Shown here in pieces: positions 10,959 to 20,079 of a DNA stretch of 64,000 nt. The position numbers were made by a program, and so were the translations under genes. The stretch spans positions 124,001 through 188,000 of the forward strand of contig JARGSG010000059.1 in assembly GCA_030374805.1 (NCBI GenBank), given 5' to 3'. This DNA comes from Gracilaria gracilis. Its lineage: Eukaryota; Rhodophyta; Florideophyceae; Gracilariales; Gracilariaceae. Position 1 is the stretch's first letter, and each line of letters begins with the position of its first letter. The notes under the pieces were generated by a model. It had not been told where the DNA came from. It saw only the letters and a list, made by a program, of their open reading frames with translations, and searched no databases.

Positions 10959-10979
10959 AATAAGCATTGTAGATCTCAT
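10293..10979 (-). CDS. TWW-motif protein, unrecognised small Pro-rich protein (intact copy)
   Basis: 228 residues from the ATG at 10977-10979. This start is preferred because the broken paralogue has the equivalent ATG; an in-frame ATG at 11111 would add 44 residues encoded by a local tandem duplication. Order: a Pro-Thr repeat (PTPTPT), a basic RRGVKRAAPS stretch, the acidic-aromatic core SSDDEDIITWWNRNCV, LSEDFEGEEQMDLSEIHS, a second Pro/Thr/Ser repeat, then a basic tail rich in Arg. I do not recognise the family. The acidic-plus-Trp core looks like a protein-interaction or activation motif and the tail like a nuclear-localisation or nucleic-acid-binding tail; both are inference. TATA at 11222-11231. 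Confidence 0.6.
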
Positions 10980-11001
10980 TGCGAATCGAGAAGTGGAAGG
11001 A

Positions 11002-11191
11002 TTGCACAAACGACAAAACAGAACGATTGAAGAACTCTTCTGGAAGACGAAGACCAATGTGCAGGTATAGATGGAGAAGGGGCAGGCAGAGAGGAGTTGC
11101 ACAAACGACAAAACAGAACGATTGAAGAACTCTTCTGGAAGACGAAGACCAACATGCAGGTACAGATGGAGAAGGGGCAGGCGGAGAGGAG
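11002..11191. repeat. Tandem duplication, 2 x 95 bp
   Basis: Two adjacent, nearly identical 95-bp units, each starting TTGCACAAACGACAAAACAG. They lie in the 5' leader of the intact TWW-motif gene, between TATA box and start codon, and are absent from unit 1. Confidence 0.8.
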
Positions 11192-11221
11192 CGGAGAGAA
11201 GGAAAGCGAGGTGCCCACAGG

Positions 11222-11231
11222 CGTTTATATA
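11222..11231 (-). promoter_or_regulatory. TATA box of the intact TWW-motif gene
   Basis: TATATAAACG on the minus strand in a block conserved with 9441-9450, including downstream GCGTTT and upstream CAGCGCTGACA. It implies a start near 11195 and a leader of about 215 bases. Confidence 0.65.
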
Positions 11232-11461
11232 GGTTTGTCAGCGCTGTGCGCTGGGTGATCAGCGCCTCCATCGTGACAGGGGCCCTCTCCCGGCGCAAGA
11301 CGCGCGGTGGGAGAGGCGCGTTGTCGGAATTTGCAGTAAAAGCGAGAGGTGAGTGCATGACGGCGGGTGGAGAGGCGCTTCTCACCGACATTGGCGTCGA
11401 TGCTGCATGGGCATTGGTGGTTGGGAGAGCGGACAGCACCCACGTCGCGTCGCAGTGCAAC

Positions 11462-12205
11462 AGGAGAGTTAGGTCATGCAGCTTCGCATCGTCGAGGTCG
11501 AAAAAGCTGTACTTGTACGGGTGGAATGGGTTTGGGACGTGACGTGAGCAATTTTGGGAACTAGAGCGCCGCGGACGGTGGGCGGCACGGCGCGATGAGC
11601 GTCGATTCAGCGCCGGGGAGAGGCGCGGGCGCATGGAATTGGAGACTCGCTCACGTTGGCAGCGAGATGTGTGGCTTGCACTCGCATGACGTCACTTGTG
11701 GAGCAGTGATACGGCCAATCGCAGCGCGACAGCTTTTCTTTGTGAGTGCGCCTCTTGCATGGCGTGAGCGCGAGTACACGTATGGCTACACACGACATGT
11801 GTGAGAGTCTCACACGTGGCAGTGCGCTGACGCAATTATGAATACAGACAACCGTTTGGCGCGCCGCCCTGAACGCAGGTGATCTGCTCTGCTCGCAGCC
11901 GGTCCAGTGTGCACTGCACACTGTGCAGCGATAGCGCGGCGTTTAGATAAGAGGAAGAGGAGCGTTCCAATGGCGTCGACTTGTACAAAAGTCGCATCGT
12001 CGATATCTCCGCACGAACGATAACGGCGTGCTGAGATGGCGCATCGCTTCTACGCGCGGAGCGTTTGTTTAGCAATAAGATAGTTATGTATGTCTGAGCT
12101 CAAAACGCGATCGTGAAGACGGCGACGACGGCGACGACGGCGAAGACGACGACCACCACGACCACGACCACGTACAAGCGCGCGAAACAAAGTGAAAGTT
12201 GCAGT
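11462..12205. other. Intergenic with promoter module copy 2 and triplet repeats
   Basis: No gene is supported. Contains the second composite CRE/CCAAT module (11687-11737) and, at about 12117-12172, GACGGC/GACCAC-type triplet repeats beyond the 3' end of the kinase gene. Confidence 0.5.
11687..11737 (-). promoter_or_regulatory. Composite CRE / CCAAT promoter module, copy 2
   Basis: TGACGTCA (11687-11694), CCAATCGC (11715-11722) and GCGACAGCTTTT (11726-11737), with the same offsets as copy 1 at 7511-7561. The nearest gene reading away from it is the intact TWW-motif gene, whose TATA box is about 455 bp downstream, so it could be a distal element of that gene or a promoter left from a lost gene. 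Confidence 0.5.
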
Positions 12206-14395
12206 TTACAAAAACAGCGGCAGCACCACACCATGGCCGCGCGCTAACAGCGGCGCGTCAGCCCGCGCCTCGTACCGCTTTGTGGCACGCTCACGCCGCG
12301 CCTTCAGCCACTGTTCAAAGCGCGCGCCGCCGCCATTCCGCCAAGCGCGAGCGCCACCAGCAGCAGCAGCAGCAGCACGCGCCGCCACCAGCGGCGCGCC
12401 GCCGCCAGCCGCGGGCAAGCCGCGTCTGGTCGGCAGCCGCCGCTCGCCCCTGCCACACAGCGAACCGTCAGCCGGCCGTGCCACGCTGGCCAGCCCGCCC
12501 GCGCGCCACGGCGGCGGCTCGATGCCCACCTCCTCCGCCCACGGGCTCTGCTGGAACACGAAGCACGGCTGCACGTCTGTGCGGCGCGGCGCCACCTTTT
12601 GCAGCGGGAAGAACGGTTCGCTCTTGGACTTGGTGAGCGCGCCGCCCACGTCGCGCTTGAGCGAGCCCAGCTCGTCTAACGACGCGTCGGCGTGTCGTTG
12701 CAGCTCGCCGTCCACGCACACGTCCTTGCGGCGCCGCAGCACGGGCGCCTTGCGCCCCGTCTCCACGCGCGCGCCGTCGCGCGCCGCCAGCGCCGCGCCG
12801 CCGTCGGGCAGCTCGGGCATGGGCGTGGGCGACTCGCGTCCGCTGCCTCGCGCCAGAGCGCCCTGCACGAACGCGTCGTGCAGCGCGTCGTGCGCGCTGA
12901 TGCGCGCGTCGGGGTCGTACTGCAGCATGCGTTTGGCCAGTGACAGAAACACCTCGTAGTCGCGCTGCGAGTGGCCGCCGCTGACGCGCTTGCGGCGGCC
13001 GTTGGCGCCGCCGGTGTGCAGCGCGACGAAGCGTTCGATGGGCGTGGAGCGCGGCGCGTTGGCGGCGTGCGCGGACGACGGGTTGGGGCGCAGGCGCCAG
13101 TCACCCGAGTCGGCGGCGCGCTCGAAGAACAGCGCGCTCTTGGAGCCACGTTCCAGCATGTGTGCGGGCGGTACGCCAAGCCGCTCCACGATGATGGCCA
13201 TCTGGTCGGCCTCGTCGTTGCCGGCGAACAGCGGGTAGCCCGTGTGCAGCTCGATGAGCATGCAGCCGAGGCTCCACACGTCCACTTGCGTGGAGTAGGG
13301 CAGGCCCAGGATGACCTCGGGTGCGCGGTAGAAACGGGATTGTACGTACGTGTACATGGAGGAGGAGATTCGACAACTGGCGCCAAAGTCGACCACCTTG
13401 ATGGCGCTGCGCTGCGGGTGGCGCAGTAGGACGTTCTCCGGCTTGAGGTCGCAGTGGGCAATGTTGACGTCCGGGCGCGCCAGGAAGGACAGACACGACA
13501 GGATCTGCTTGCAGAACTTGCGCACCAGGTTGAGACTGACGCCGTAAAAGTCGGTACTTCTCAGCAAGTCATACAAGGAAAACGAAAGCAACTCTAGCAC
13601 CAGGCAGTGATGGCCCCGAAAGATAAACTTGTCGCGCAGACGCATGATGGAATGCGAGTCGAGCGGGTCGATACGATTGAGATACGATGTCATGCGCGCC
13701 TCGCTGAGCGCCTGCTCGACGTACAGGGCGTGGTTCTTGATAATCTTGATGGCGACATGCGAGCCGAGTTGGGTATCGTATGCGCGCACAACCTGTCCGA
13801 ACGAACCGCGCCCAATGACCTTTTCCAGCGTGTAGCGGTTGTTGAACAACTCTCCCGTGCGCACAATGTAGTCAAAGTTCTTATCACAGTACTGCACGGA
13901 CATGGGCGACGCGCGCAAGTGGACGGCGCCGACGCGCGCGCGCGACAGCGGGCTCTTCGCATCGGCGCCCTTGGGCTGCTGCGTAGCGTCGGCGCTACAC
14001 GCGCGTGGCTGCAACGGTTGCGGCTGCGGCTGCGGCTGCGGCTGCGGCTGCGGCTGCGGCGGGGGGTGCGACAGGTGAGGCGGGGCGGCGTCGGCGCAGG
14101 CGTCGCCGGCGGCGCTGAAGAAGGCGACGTTGATGGCCTGGTACGTGTCCATGAGGCGCACGGACAGGCGCACGACGGGGGCGTCGGGCGCGACGTGCGC
14201 GGCGGCGGCGGCCTTGCGGCGCTGCGCGGACAGCATGCGCGCGCGCGGCGCCGCGTCCACCGCGCTCTTCTTGGCCAGGTACGAGTTGCACGCGCGGAAC
14301 GCCGAGCGGCGGCGGTGCGGCGGCTGGTGCGCGTGCGCGTGCGCGTGGTGCGGCGCGGCGCGCGCGCCGCCCAGCGCGCGCACGGGCTCCATGTG
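12206..14395 (-). CDS. DYRK1-like (minibrain-type) dual-specificity protein kinase
   Basis: Kinase of the CMGC group, DYRK family: Ser/Thr kinases that autophosphorylate a Tyr in their activation loop. The DYRK lead-in FDYIVRTGE is followed by the Gly loop IGRGSFGQV, catalytic HCDLKPEN, DFG (DFGASC, usually DFGSSC) and the activation loop YTYVQSRFYRAPE with its Tyr-x-Tyr. Close agreement along the domain (SLNLVRKF, EVILGLPY, WSLGCMLIELHTGYPLF) points to the DYRK1 class. The start at 14395 (MEPVRAL, context CACATGG) gives 729 residues. The longer frame begins inside a TG dinucleotide repeat (14589-14615) and is unlikely. A (Pro-Gln) run is encoded near 14020-14060. The C-terminal 200 residues are low-complexity. 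Very GC-rich. Confidence 0.9.
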   Translation of the reverse strand, partial: HMEPVRALGGARAAPHHAHAHAHQPPHRRRSAFRACNSYLAKKSAVDAAPRARMLSAQRRKAAAAAHVAPDAPVVRLSVRLMDTYQAINVAFFSAAGDACADAAPPHLSHPPPQPQPQPQPQPQPQPLQPRACSADATQQPKGADAKSPLSRARVGAVHLRASPMSVQYCDKNFDYIVRTGELFNNRYTLEKVIGRGSFGQVVRAYDTQLGSHVAIKIIKNHALYVEQALSEARMTSYLNRIDPLDSHSIMRLRDKFIFRGHHCLVLELLSFSLYDLLRSTDFYGVSLNLVRKFCKQILSCLSFLARPDVNIAHCDLKPENVLLRHPQRSAIKVVDFGASCRISSSMYTYVQSRFYRAPEVILGLPYSTQVDVWSLGCMLIELHTGYPLFAGNDEADQMAIIVERLGVPPAHMLERGSKSALFFERAADSGDWRLRPNPSSAHAANAPRSTPIERFVALHTGGANGRRKRVSGGHSQRDYEVFLSLAKRMLQYDPDARISAHDALHDAFVQGALARGSGRESPTPMPELPDGGAALAARDGARVETGRKAPVLRRRKDVCVDGELQRHADASLDELGSLKRDVGGALTKSKSEPFFPLQKVAPRRTDVQPCFVFQQSPWAEEVGIEPPPWRAGGLASVARPADGSLCGRGERRLPTRRGLPAAGGGAPLVAARAAAAAAGGARAWRNGGGARFEQWLKARRERATKRYEARADAPLLARGHGVVLPLFL

Positions 14396-15054
14396 CCGCG
14401 CGGGCGGGCGCGAGGCGGACGGGCGAGCGGGCGACGGGGGGGGATGGCGGGTGGCGCGGAGGTGGAGCGGGCGAGGGCGAGGGCGAGGGCGAGGGCGAGG
14501 GCGAGGGCGAGGAGGCGCGGAGGTGGAGCGTTCGCGATGGCGAGAGCGCGGGCGCTGAGCGACGCGGCGCGCGGGAAAGCGCGCGCCAGACACACACACA
14601 CACACACGCACACACAGTTGAGGCGAAAGGCGTTACACGTTGTACAGCGAGCGGTCTACCGCGCTACGTTGGTTGCGGGGATGTGCTGTTCCCCGCCGCT
14701 TTTACGCGCCGACACGGCGCCAGCCGCTGCGGCTGGGCGCCACGCGCGCGTCGCGCCGCGCCAAGGGCGGCGGGTGCGGCGGCGATGCGCGCAGCCGTCG
14801 GCGCGTCGCTAAAGCGGGGCGCCCCTGCGCGCCGTTCGCGCGCGGCCGAGCGGCTTGCCGCGGCGATGGCAGGGAGGGGGCTCTTTGTACGCGCCGCGTG
14901 GCGGACAACGCTGACGGGCACAAGAGAGCGCCCGCCGCAAAGCCGCACGCGTGGGCGCGCCGCGGCGCCACAGCGCGCGAGCGAGCGGCTGATGCGCATC
15001 GGTCGCGGGCGCGCGGCGCGCCCACACGCGTGTTGTACGCTCAGCAAACGGCGC
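14396..15054. other. Kinase upstream region, GC-rich
   Basis: Contains a GGGCGA hexamer run (14467-14515), a CA/TG dinucleotide run (14589-14615) and otherwise unstructured GC-rich DNA. Long open frames on both strands here are products of high GC with few stops, not genes. Confidence 0.5.
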
Positions 15055-16167
15055 TCACTGCGTGGCCATGAGGTGCTTGCAGAATTCATAAGTGGTCCAG
15101 CAAATGGCCGCCGCGGGCACGTGGAACAGCACGCGCGCCTTGACGCCCCTCATGAGCCCGCTGGCGCCCTCCTCGCGCGCGATCGTACGCAGCGCCTCGT
15201 ACAGCCCGCGGTAGCGACGCGCGCCTACCTCGCCCTGCGTCTGCAGCCGCGTCTTCACCACGTCCAGCGGGTTGGTGCCGGCCGCCGCCACGCCGCCCGC
15301 CACGCCGCCCGCCACGCAGTGCGCGCGCACGTCGAACGCCGTCTCGTCGCGCTGGTGCAGCCGTAGCAGCGCGTGCTTGGCGCTCTCGTAGCTGCCAAAG
15401 TACGCCGCCGTGAACGGCACGTTCATCAGCAGCGTGGCGCCGTACCCCGCGTAGAACGCGCGCACACCGTGCAACTCGTACACATGCCGCACGCACTGCA
15501 GCACGCTGCCGTACGTCTGCCGCCCGCTCAGCTGCATGCGCTGCTTCACCACGTCCAGAGGCGCCATGATGGCGTCGCTCACCAGCGTCGCCGACGCACC
15601 GGCCACCGCCGTCGCCACCGGCTGCGCCCCCCCGCCGCCGCCACCACCACCACTGTCCTCCTTCCCCCCCCGCCGTCGCCCCGATGTCAGTACCTCCCGT
15701 GTCGCCTCGTACGCCGCAAAGTGTAGCGCGTGTGCGGGGCCGGCCGAAAGCGCCACGGCGCCGCAGCCGCGCCACAACGCGCCCGCGCCCTGCGTGCGCA
15801 CCAGCCTGCTCGCCACGTGCAGCATGCTCACCGACGCCGACTGCCGCAGCGCCACGTACGACTGCATGCGCGTCTTGAGCGTGTCCACCGGGAACATGAG
15901 CAGGTGCTCGCTCATGCCCGCCGCCGCGCCGGCCACCATGTGCTGCGCCGCCGTCAGCTGCTCGTCGTCCTCCGCGCAGAACACGCGCGCGGTGGCGGCC
16001 GCCGCGGCCGCCGCTGGCGCCGCGCCGCCGCCGTCGCGCGCTGCGGGCGCGGCGTACATGGCGGGCGTGGCGGCTGCCACCGCCACGGACGCCACCACCG
16101 GGCGCGCGTCGCCGTCAGGCGGCGCGCGTGCGCCGCGCGCCGCTTCGGGGTGGGCGTGGTCGCGCAT
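15055..16167 (-). CDS. Mitochondrial iron carrier, mitoferrin (MRS3/4, SLC25A28/37) type
   Basis: 370-residue mitochondrial carrier that should import iron across the inner membrane for Fe-S cluster and haem synthesis. Three carrier repeats are visible, each with the P-x-D-x2-K/R signature: FPVDTLKTRMQ, APLDVVKQRMQ and NPLDVVKTRLQ. Mitoferrin-specific context includes GAAAGMSEHLLMFPVD, GPAHALHFAAYE and FYAGYGATLLMNVPFT. The first about 75 residues are Ala/Pro-rich and precede the carrier fold; an in-frame ATG at 16059 (MYAAPAAR) is an alternative start. A Gly run (residues about 175-185) sits in the loop between repeats 1 and 2. Divergent from MCM7 with a shared promoter. Confidence 0.88.
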   Translation of the reverse strand: MRDHAHPEAARGARAPPDGDARPVVASVAVAAATPAMYAAPAARDGGGAAPAAAAAAATARVFCAEDDEQLTAAQHMVAGAAAGMSEHLLMFPVDTLKTRMQSYVALRQSASVSMLHVASRLVRTQGAGALWRGCGAVALSAGPAHALHFAAYEATREVLTSGRRRGGKEDSGGGGGGGGAQPVATAVAGASATLVSDAIMAPLDVVKQRMQLSGRQTYGSVLQCVRHVYELHGVRAFYAGYGATLLMNVPFTAAYFGSYESAKHALLRLHQRDETAFDVRAHCVAGGVAGGVAAAGTNPLDVVKTRLQTQGEVGARRYRGLYEALRTIAREEGASGLMRGVKARVLFHVPAAAICWTTYEFCKHLMATQ

Positions 16168-16616
16168 CGAGCGCGCGCGCTGAGATCGCGTGTCGGCGCA
16201 AGCTGCTCCGCGACGTCGGCGTCATGCACGGCGCCGCAGCTTGTTGCTCGCGTCCAAACACGCATTTGGCGTCGCCGTCGTCGTCACCGCCGCGCCCGCA
16301 CGTCGGTCGTCCACGCGCGTGTCATCGACGCGCCGCGCCGCGCGCTGTAAGCACCGCCACGTGGCGCCGCGCTTCGTTTTGGCGGCAAATTTCGTTTTGG
16401 CGCCAATGGCGTACCGAAACGCGCGCGAATACGCGCGCTGTCGCGCTCGTTGTCGCGCCGCTACGAGTATGAGCACTCAGAGCTGTGCGCTTCATCCTTT
16501 CGCGCGCTTCTGATACACTTCTCTCCATCAGTCCACCCCCAATCCAATCCCCGTCAATTGCTTTCTGTCGCTGATTGCTTCTTCCGCGCTTTTGCTTCCT
16601 CTCTTGTCGCCTAACG
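16168..16616. promoter_or_regulatory. Shared mitoferrin / MCM7 divergent promoter with two E2F-type sites
   Basis: A 449-bp divergent intergenic region. TTTTGGCGGCAAA (16377-16389) and TTTTGGCGCCAAT (16395-16407) are adjacent matches to the E2F/DP consensus TTTSGCGCSAAA, 18 bp apart. E2F control of MCM genes is established in animals and plants. MCM7 starts about 210 bp from the second site. Confidence 0.7.
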
Positions 16617-19109
16617 ATGATGGCCACCATGAACACGCTCTCACCCACGCCGCCGCGCGGCGGTGGCGGTGGCGGTGGCGGTGGCGGTGGCGGCGGCGGC
16701 GGCGCGCGCGCGGCGCGACGCGACGCAGCGGCGGAGCAACACCCGCTATCCGCCACGCTGGACTACGCCGTCATCCGCCAGCGTCTCAAGGAGTTCCTCA
16801 AGTCCTTCGCCGACGACGACTTCGACTCCGAGTCGCGCCTCAAGTACATGGCGCAGCTCAACCAGATCCACGAACGCACGCGTCGCTCACTCGTCGTGTT
16901 GGTGGACGACGTCTACAAGTGGGGGCTGCACGCGTCCAACTTCTCGCCGGCCAACTCGGGCGGCATCTCCACGCTGCTGCACGAGGAGATTGTGCACAAC
17001 GCCCGCCGCTACACGCAGCTGTTCGCCGAGGCCGCCGATGAAGTGCTGGCTGAGCTGCGCGCAGCCGACCCTACGCCGGTCCCTGGTGTCACTGATCGTG
17101 TCGACGCCTTGTTGGAGACGCGCCGTCTGCGCGAGGAGCAGTTCAGGGACGCGCAGCAACGGAGTGAGAACGCGGCGTTGACAGCTACTAATGTGGAGGA
17201 CGTCAACGCTCCGGCTGGTCCGGCCGCTGATCCGCGCAACCTGGTGCCTGCTTCCATGACCAGGTTGTTTGACACGCTGCTCATCCCGCAGCCCACGGAA
17301 AAGGCTGTGCCGCTACGCATGGTGCGCTCCGAGCACGTCGGTCGCCTGCTCACCGTCACCGGCATCGTCACGCGCATCACCGAAGTCAAACCGCGCGTGC
17401 AGGTGGCTACTTATACCTGCCACTCGTGCGGGTATGAGGTGTACCAGGAGGTGGGCGGCAAGACGTACATGCCCGTCTTGTCATGCCCCACGCGCAATCA
17501 TCAGAGAGGGCAGAATAATGAGCTCATTCCCAACTACAAGGGCTGTAAGTTTGTCAAGTATCAGGAGCTCAAGCTGCAGGAGCCCGCCGATCAAGTGCCC
17601 ATTGGCAGCATTCCGCGCACCATCAACGTCAAGCTCAACGCCGAGCTCACGCGTACTTGTACGTCCGGCGACTCTATCGATGTGTCTGGTATCTTCTTAC
17701 CCGCACCGTTCACCGGCTATATGGCGCTCAAGGCCGGCTTTCTGGCAAACACCTTCTTGCAGGCCACGCACGTCGTGCAGCGCAAGAAGACGTATGACCA
17801 AACGGTGCTGGATGACGAAACCAAGGCGGCCATGCTCGCGCTGCGCGACGATACCGATGTGTATGGCAAGCTGGCCAAGTCGATTGCGCCGGAGATCTTT
17901 GGCAATGTCGACGTGAAGAAGGCGTTGTTGCTGCTGTTGCTTGGCGCGCCGCCGAAGAAGCTACCAGATGGCATGCGCTTGCGTGGTGACCTGCACATCT
18001 GTCTCATGGGCGAGCCTGGTGTGGCCAAGTCGCAGCTGCTCAAGCACATTGCCAAGGTGGCGCCGCGCGCAGTGTACACCAACGGAAAGGGAAGCTCTGG
18101 CGTCGGGCTCACCGCAGCCATCATGCGCGACCCCGTCACCAACGAGCTCATGCTGGAGGGCGGCGCGCTGGTGCTGTCCGACATGGGCATTGCGTGCATC
18201 GATGAGTTTGACAAGATGAATGAAGTGGACCGTACCGCCATTCACGAGGTCATGGAGCAGCAGACGGTGTCCATTGCAAAAGCGGGTATCACCACGAGCC
18301 TCAATGCAAGGGCGTCCATTCTCGCCGCTGCCAATCCTGCGTACGGGCGGTACAACAAGTCAAAGACGCCTGCGGAGAATATCAACCTGCCAGCCGCTTT
18401 GCTCTCTCGGTTCGACTTGCTGTTTCTTCTTCTCGACGCTCCCAATTATGAGCATGACATTCACCTTGCGAGACATGTCACCCACGTTCACAGGACCGGG
18501 GCTCACCCTCCGCTCGGTTTTGAGGCCATTAGTCCAAAGGTGATTCGCGCGCACATTGCGACCGCCCGCAAGGTGAACCCGGTGGTGCCGAAGGATGGGC
18601 GAATAACAGAGTTCTTGGTGAACAACTACGTCGCCATGCGCGGCGAGGATGTGGAGGAGGGCCGCAATGCCCAGGGGTACACCTCACCAAGAAAACTGCT
18701 CAGCATCCTTCGTCTGGCGCAAGCACTCTGCCGTCTGAGACTCGCGGAGCGTGTGGAGCTGGAGGATCTGCATGAGGCGCTCCGTCTGATGAGCGAGAGT
18801 CAGGCCTCGTTGGAAGACAAGAGAAATTGGAAGAAGCGAAATGGGGAAGAAGACGATGAAGATGAAGTTTTCATGCAGCCCAACTATAGAGACGAGGACA
18901 GTGAGGAGGGTAGGATCTGGAGGTTGTATACAAAGATTAGTGAACATATGGAAAGGGACAACCGAACTGTTATCGGCATAGATGACGCCGAAAAGCTGTG
19001 CGATGAGCATGGCTTTTCACGGGATGACCTTGTCAAGACCATCGAGCAATACGAAGATTTGGACATATGGGTTTATGACACCTCGGAGCATAGAATCAGA
19101 CTAGTTTAG
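16617..19109 (+). CDS. MCM7: DNA replication licensing factor MCM7
   Basis: Subunit of the MCM2-7 replicative helicase. 830 residues from MMATMNTLSP; two ATGs lie side by side in GATGATGG context. A Gly run (residues about 13-28) is followed by the MCM N-terminal domain, a zinc-binding segment (CHSCGYEVYQEV, then CPTRNH about 18 residues on), Walker A GEPGVAKSQLL (about 465), Walker B CIDEFDKM (about 527), and arginine finger SRFDLLF (about 597). A winged-helix-like C-terminus follows. MCM7 rather than MCM5 is shown by EVYQEV, FVKYQELKLQE, DQVPIGSIPR and APEIFGNVDVKKALLLLL. The fourth zinc ligand position, usually Cys, reads His. The 5' half is much more GC-rich than the 3' half. Confidence 0.95.
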   Translation: MMATMNTLSPTPPRGGGGGGGGGGGGGGGARAARRDAAAEQHPLSATLDYAVIRQRLKEFLKSFADDDFDSESRLKYMAQLNQIHERTRRSLVVLVDDVYKWGLHASNFSPANSGGISTLLHEEIVHNARRYTQLFAEAADEVLAELRAADPTPVPGVTDRVDALLETRRLREEQFRDAQQRSENAALTATNVEDVNAPAGPAADPRNLVPASMTRLFDTLLIPQPTEKAVPLRMVRSEHVGRLLTVTGIVTRITEVKPRVQVATYTCHSCGYEVYQEVGGKTYMPVLSCPTRNHQRGQNNELIPNYKGCKFVKYQELKLQEPADQVPIGSIPRTINVKLNAELTRTCTSGDSIDVSGIFLPAPFTGYMALKAGFLANTFLQATHVVQRKKTYDQTVLDDETKAAMLALRDDTDVYGKLAKSIAPEIFGNVDVKKALLLLLLGAPPKKLPDGMRLRGDLHICLMGEPGVAKSQLLKHIAKVAPRAVYTNGKGSSGVGLTAAIMRDPVTNELMLEGGALVLSDMGIACIDEFDKMNEVDRTAIHEVMEQQTVSIAKAGITTSLNARASILAAANPAYGRYNKSKTPAENINLPAALLSRFDLLFLLLDAPNYEHDIHLARHVTHVHRTGAHPPLGFEAISPKVIRAHIATARKVNPVVPKDGRITEFLVNNYVAMRGEDVEEGRNAQGYTSPRKLLSILRLAQALCRLRLAERVELEDLHEALRLMSESQASLEDKRNWKKRNGEEDDEDEVFMQPNYRDEDSEEGRIWRLYTKISEHMERDNRTVIGIDDAEKLCDEHGFSRDDLVKTIEQYEDLDIWVYDTSEHRIRLV

Positions 19110-19560
19110 ACTCGTAACAAAAAGTCCTGTTCCGTGATCAATATAAAACCCATCTTATTGTAATGCCTCGATCACGTGTTGAGCACCAAATGTGTTTACA
19201 GAGAGAAAGAGAAAGAGAAAGAGCGACGTATTACGTCCGACACTGAGGTGTGCATATGGTCTGCCATCTAGTCCAGGGAAAAAGTAGTTTAGATCGAGAC
19301 ATGGTGTTTCAAAAAGCTTTCAGCAAGGGAGAAGTTAGAAGAACAGGAGGAATGCTCGTGAGTACGTGAGGCATGATGGGATCGGCGAGAAGCTGTTGGA
19401 AAGAAACAATAAGATGCAACAAAAATACATGGAAGGCTTGCGAGAAACATGATTCCAAAGGAGCATGCATCTTCCCGTGATTAACCTTTTGGTAGAACAA
19501 GACTTGACGTTGTGCCACCCGTGTGTGAAGTGGCGAGAGCGAAAAGATGTAATCCGAGCT
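19110..19560. other. Intergenic between convergent MCM7 and Med9-like genes
   Basis: Holds the 3' ends of both genes and a short GAGAAA repeat (about 19200-19225). No gene is supported. Confidence 0.5.
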
Positions 19561-20079
19561 TCACATGCCCAGCCCCATCATAGGGTCATCTTCTGTAACA
19601 ACTGCCATCCCTTCATTATTTTCCTGAGAGGGGAAAACGAGTTCTGCGTCGACGCCATCGACAGGTCTTGCTTCGGGAATTGCTCGCTGAACCAGTACTC
19701 GGGATATGAGATCATGCTTGCTGTATAACTGCTGCAGCAGAAACTGTTTGCTTTCGAGGTTCTCCTTAAGGCGCTTAATCTCCGCAATCTGGTTGCGTCG
19801 AGTCAAATTGCCGCCTGGCAAAGACTTCAAAGTAGCGTCGCAGCTTACAAACTTGTCTTGAAGCTTTCGCAAGGTTGAAGTTATAGCTGTTTCATCCGCT
19901 CCTTCTTGCACTTCCTGTAAGGCATTCGCAACAATGTCCATGAAACGAAATTGCTTGATAAACTCGACCTCCTTCTCAGACAGCTCAGTCTTCTGCTCTT
20001 TGGTGGCCATAGTTACTATTGCGGACTGGGCGGGGGAAGCCGATGCGTTCTGTTGCTCTGGCAGCAAAGAATACTTCAT
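19561..20079 (-). CDS. Mediator complex subunit 9 (Med9)-like protein
   Basis: 172 residues, or 149 if translation starts at the second ATG (20010, MATKEQKT). The middle is a helical stretch (FRFMDIVANALQEV) leading to LKSLPGGNLTRRNQIAEIKR and a coiled coil. The LPG-x-N/D-x-T/S-x4-QI-x2-I-x2-L pattern is the hallmark of Med9/CSE2, a small middle-module subunit of the RNA polymerase II Mediator. The C-terminus is acidic. Divergent from the GTP/GDP carrier gene. A different small coiled-coil protein remains possible because the conserved core is short. Confidence 0.6.
   Translation of the reverse strand: MKYSLLPEQQNASASPAQSAIVTMATKEQKTELSEKEVEFIKQFRFMDIVANALQEVQEGADETAITSTLRKLQDKFVSCDATLKSLPGGNLTRRNQIAEIKRLKENLESKQFLLQQLYSKHDLISRVLVQRAIPEARPVDGVDAELVFPSQENNEGMAVVTEDDPMMGLGM

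Larger units (their letters stand above)
10035..11461 (-). repeat. Segmental tandem duplication, unit 2
   Basis: Carries the intact TWW-motif gene plus its 3' flank, TATA box and upstream block, all matching 8183-9590. Unit 2 differs by a longer Pro-Thr repeat, lack of the second TWW module, and a local 95-bp tandem duplication at 11002-11191. Confidence 0.8.

Noticed and set aside
10765-11634. 289-codon minus-strand frame over the TWW-motif promoter
   Set aside because: It crosses the TATA box and the local tandem duplication and overlaps the real gene in another frame; codons are not conserved in the paralogous unit.
14396-14611. Kinase start at 14611
   Set aside because: It begins inside a TG dinucleotide repeat and adds only Pro/Arg low-complexity sequence; 14395 has a better start context.
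12192-14812. Long plus-strand open frames opposite the DYRK1-like kinase
   Set aside because: Products of very high GC and few stops. They encode Arg/Ala runs without motifs, while the minus strand encodes a full kinase domain.
16617-19109. First reading of this gene as MCM5
   Set aside because: The zinc-region spacing and stretches such as FVKYQELKLQE, DQVPIGSIPR and APEIFG match MCM7, not MCM5.
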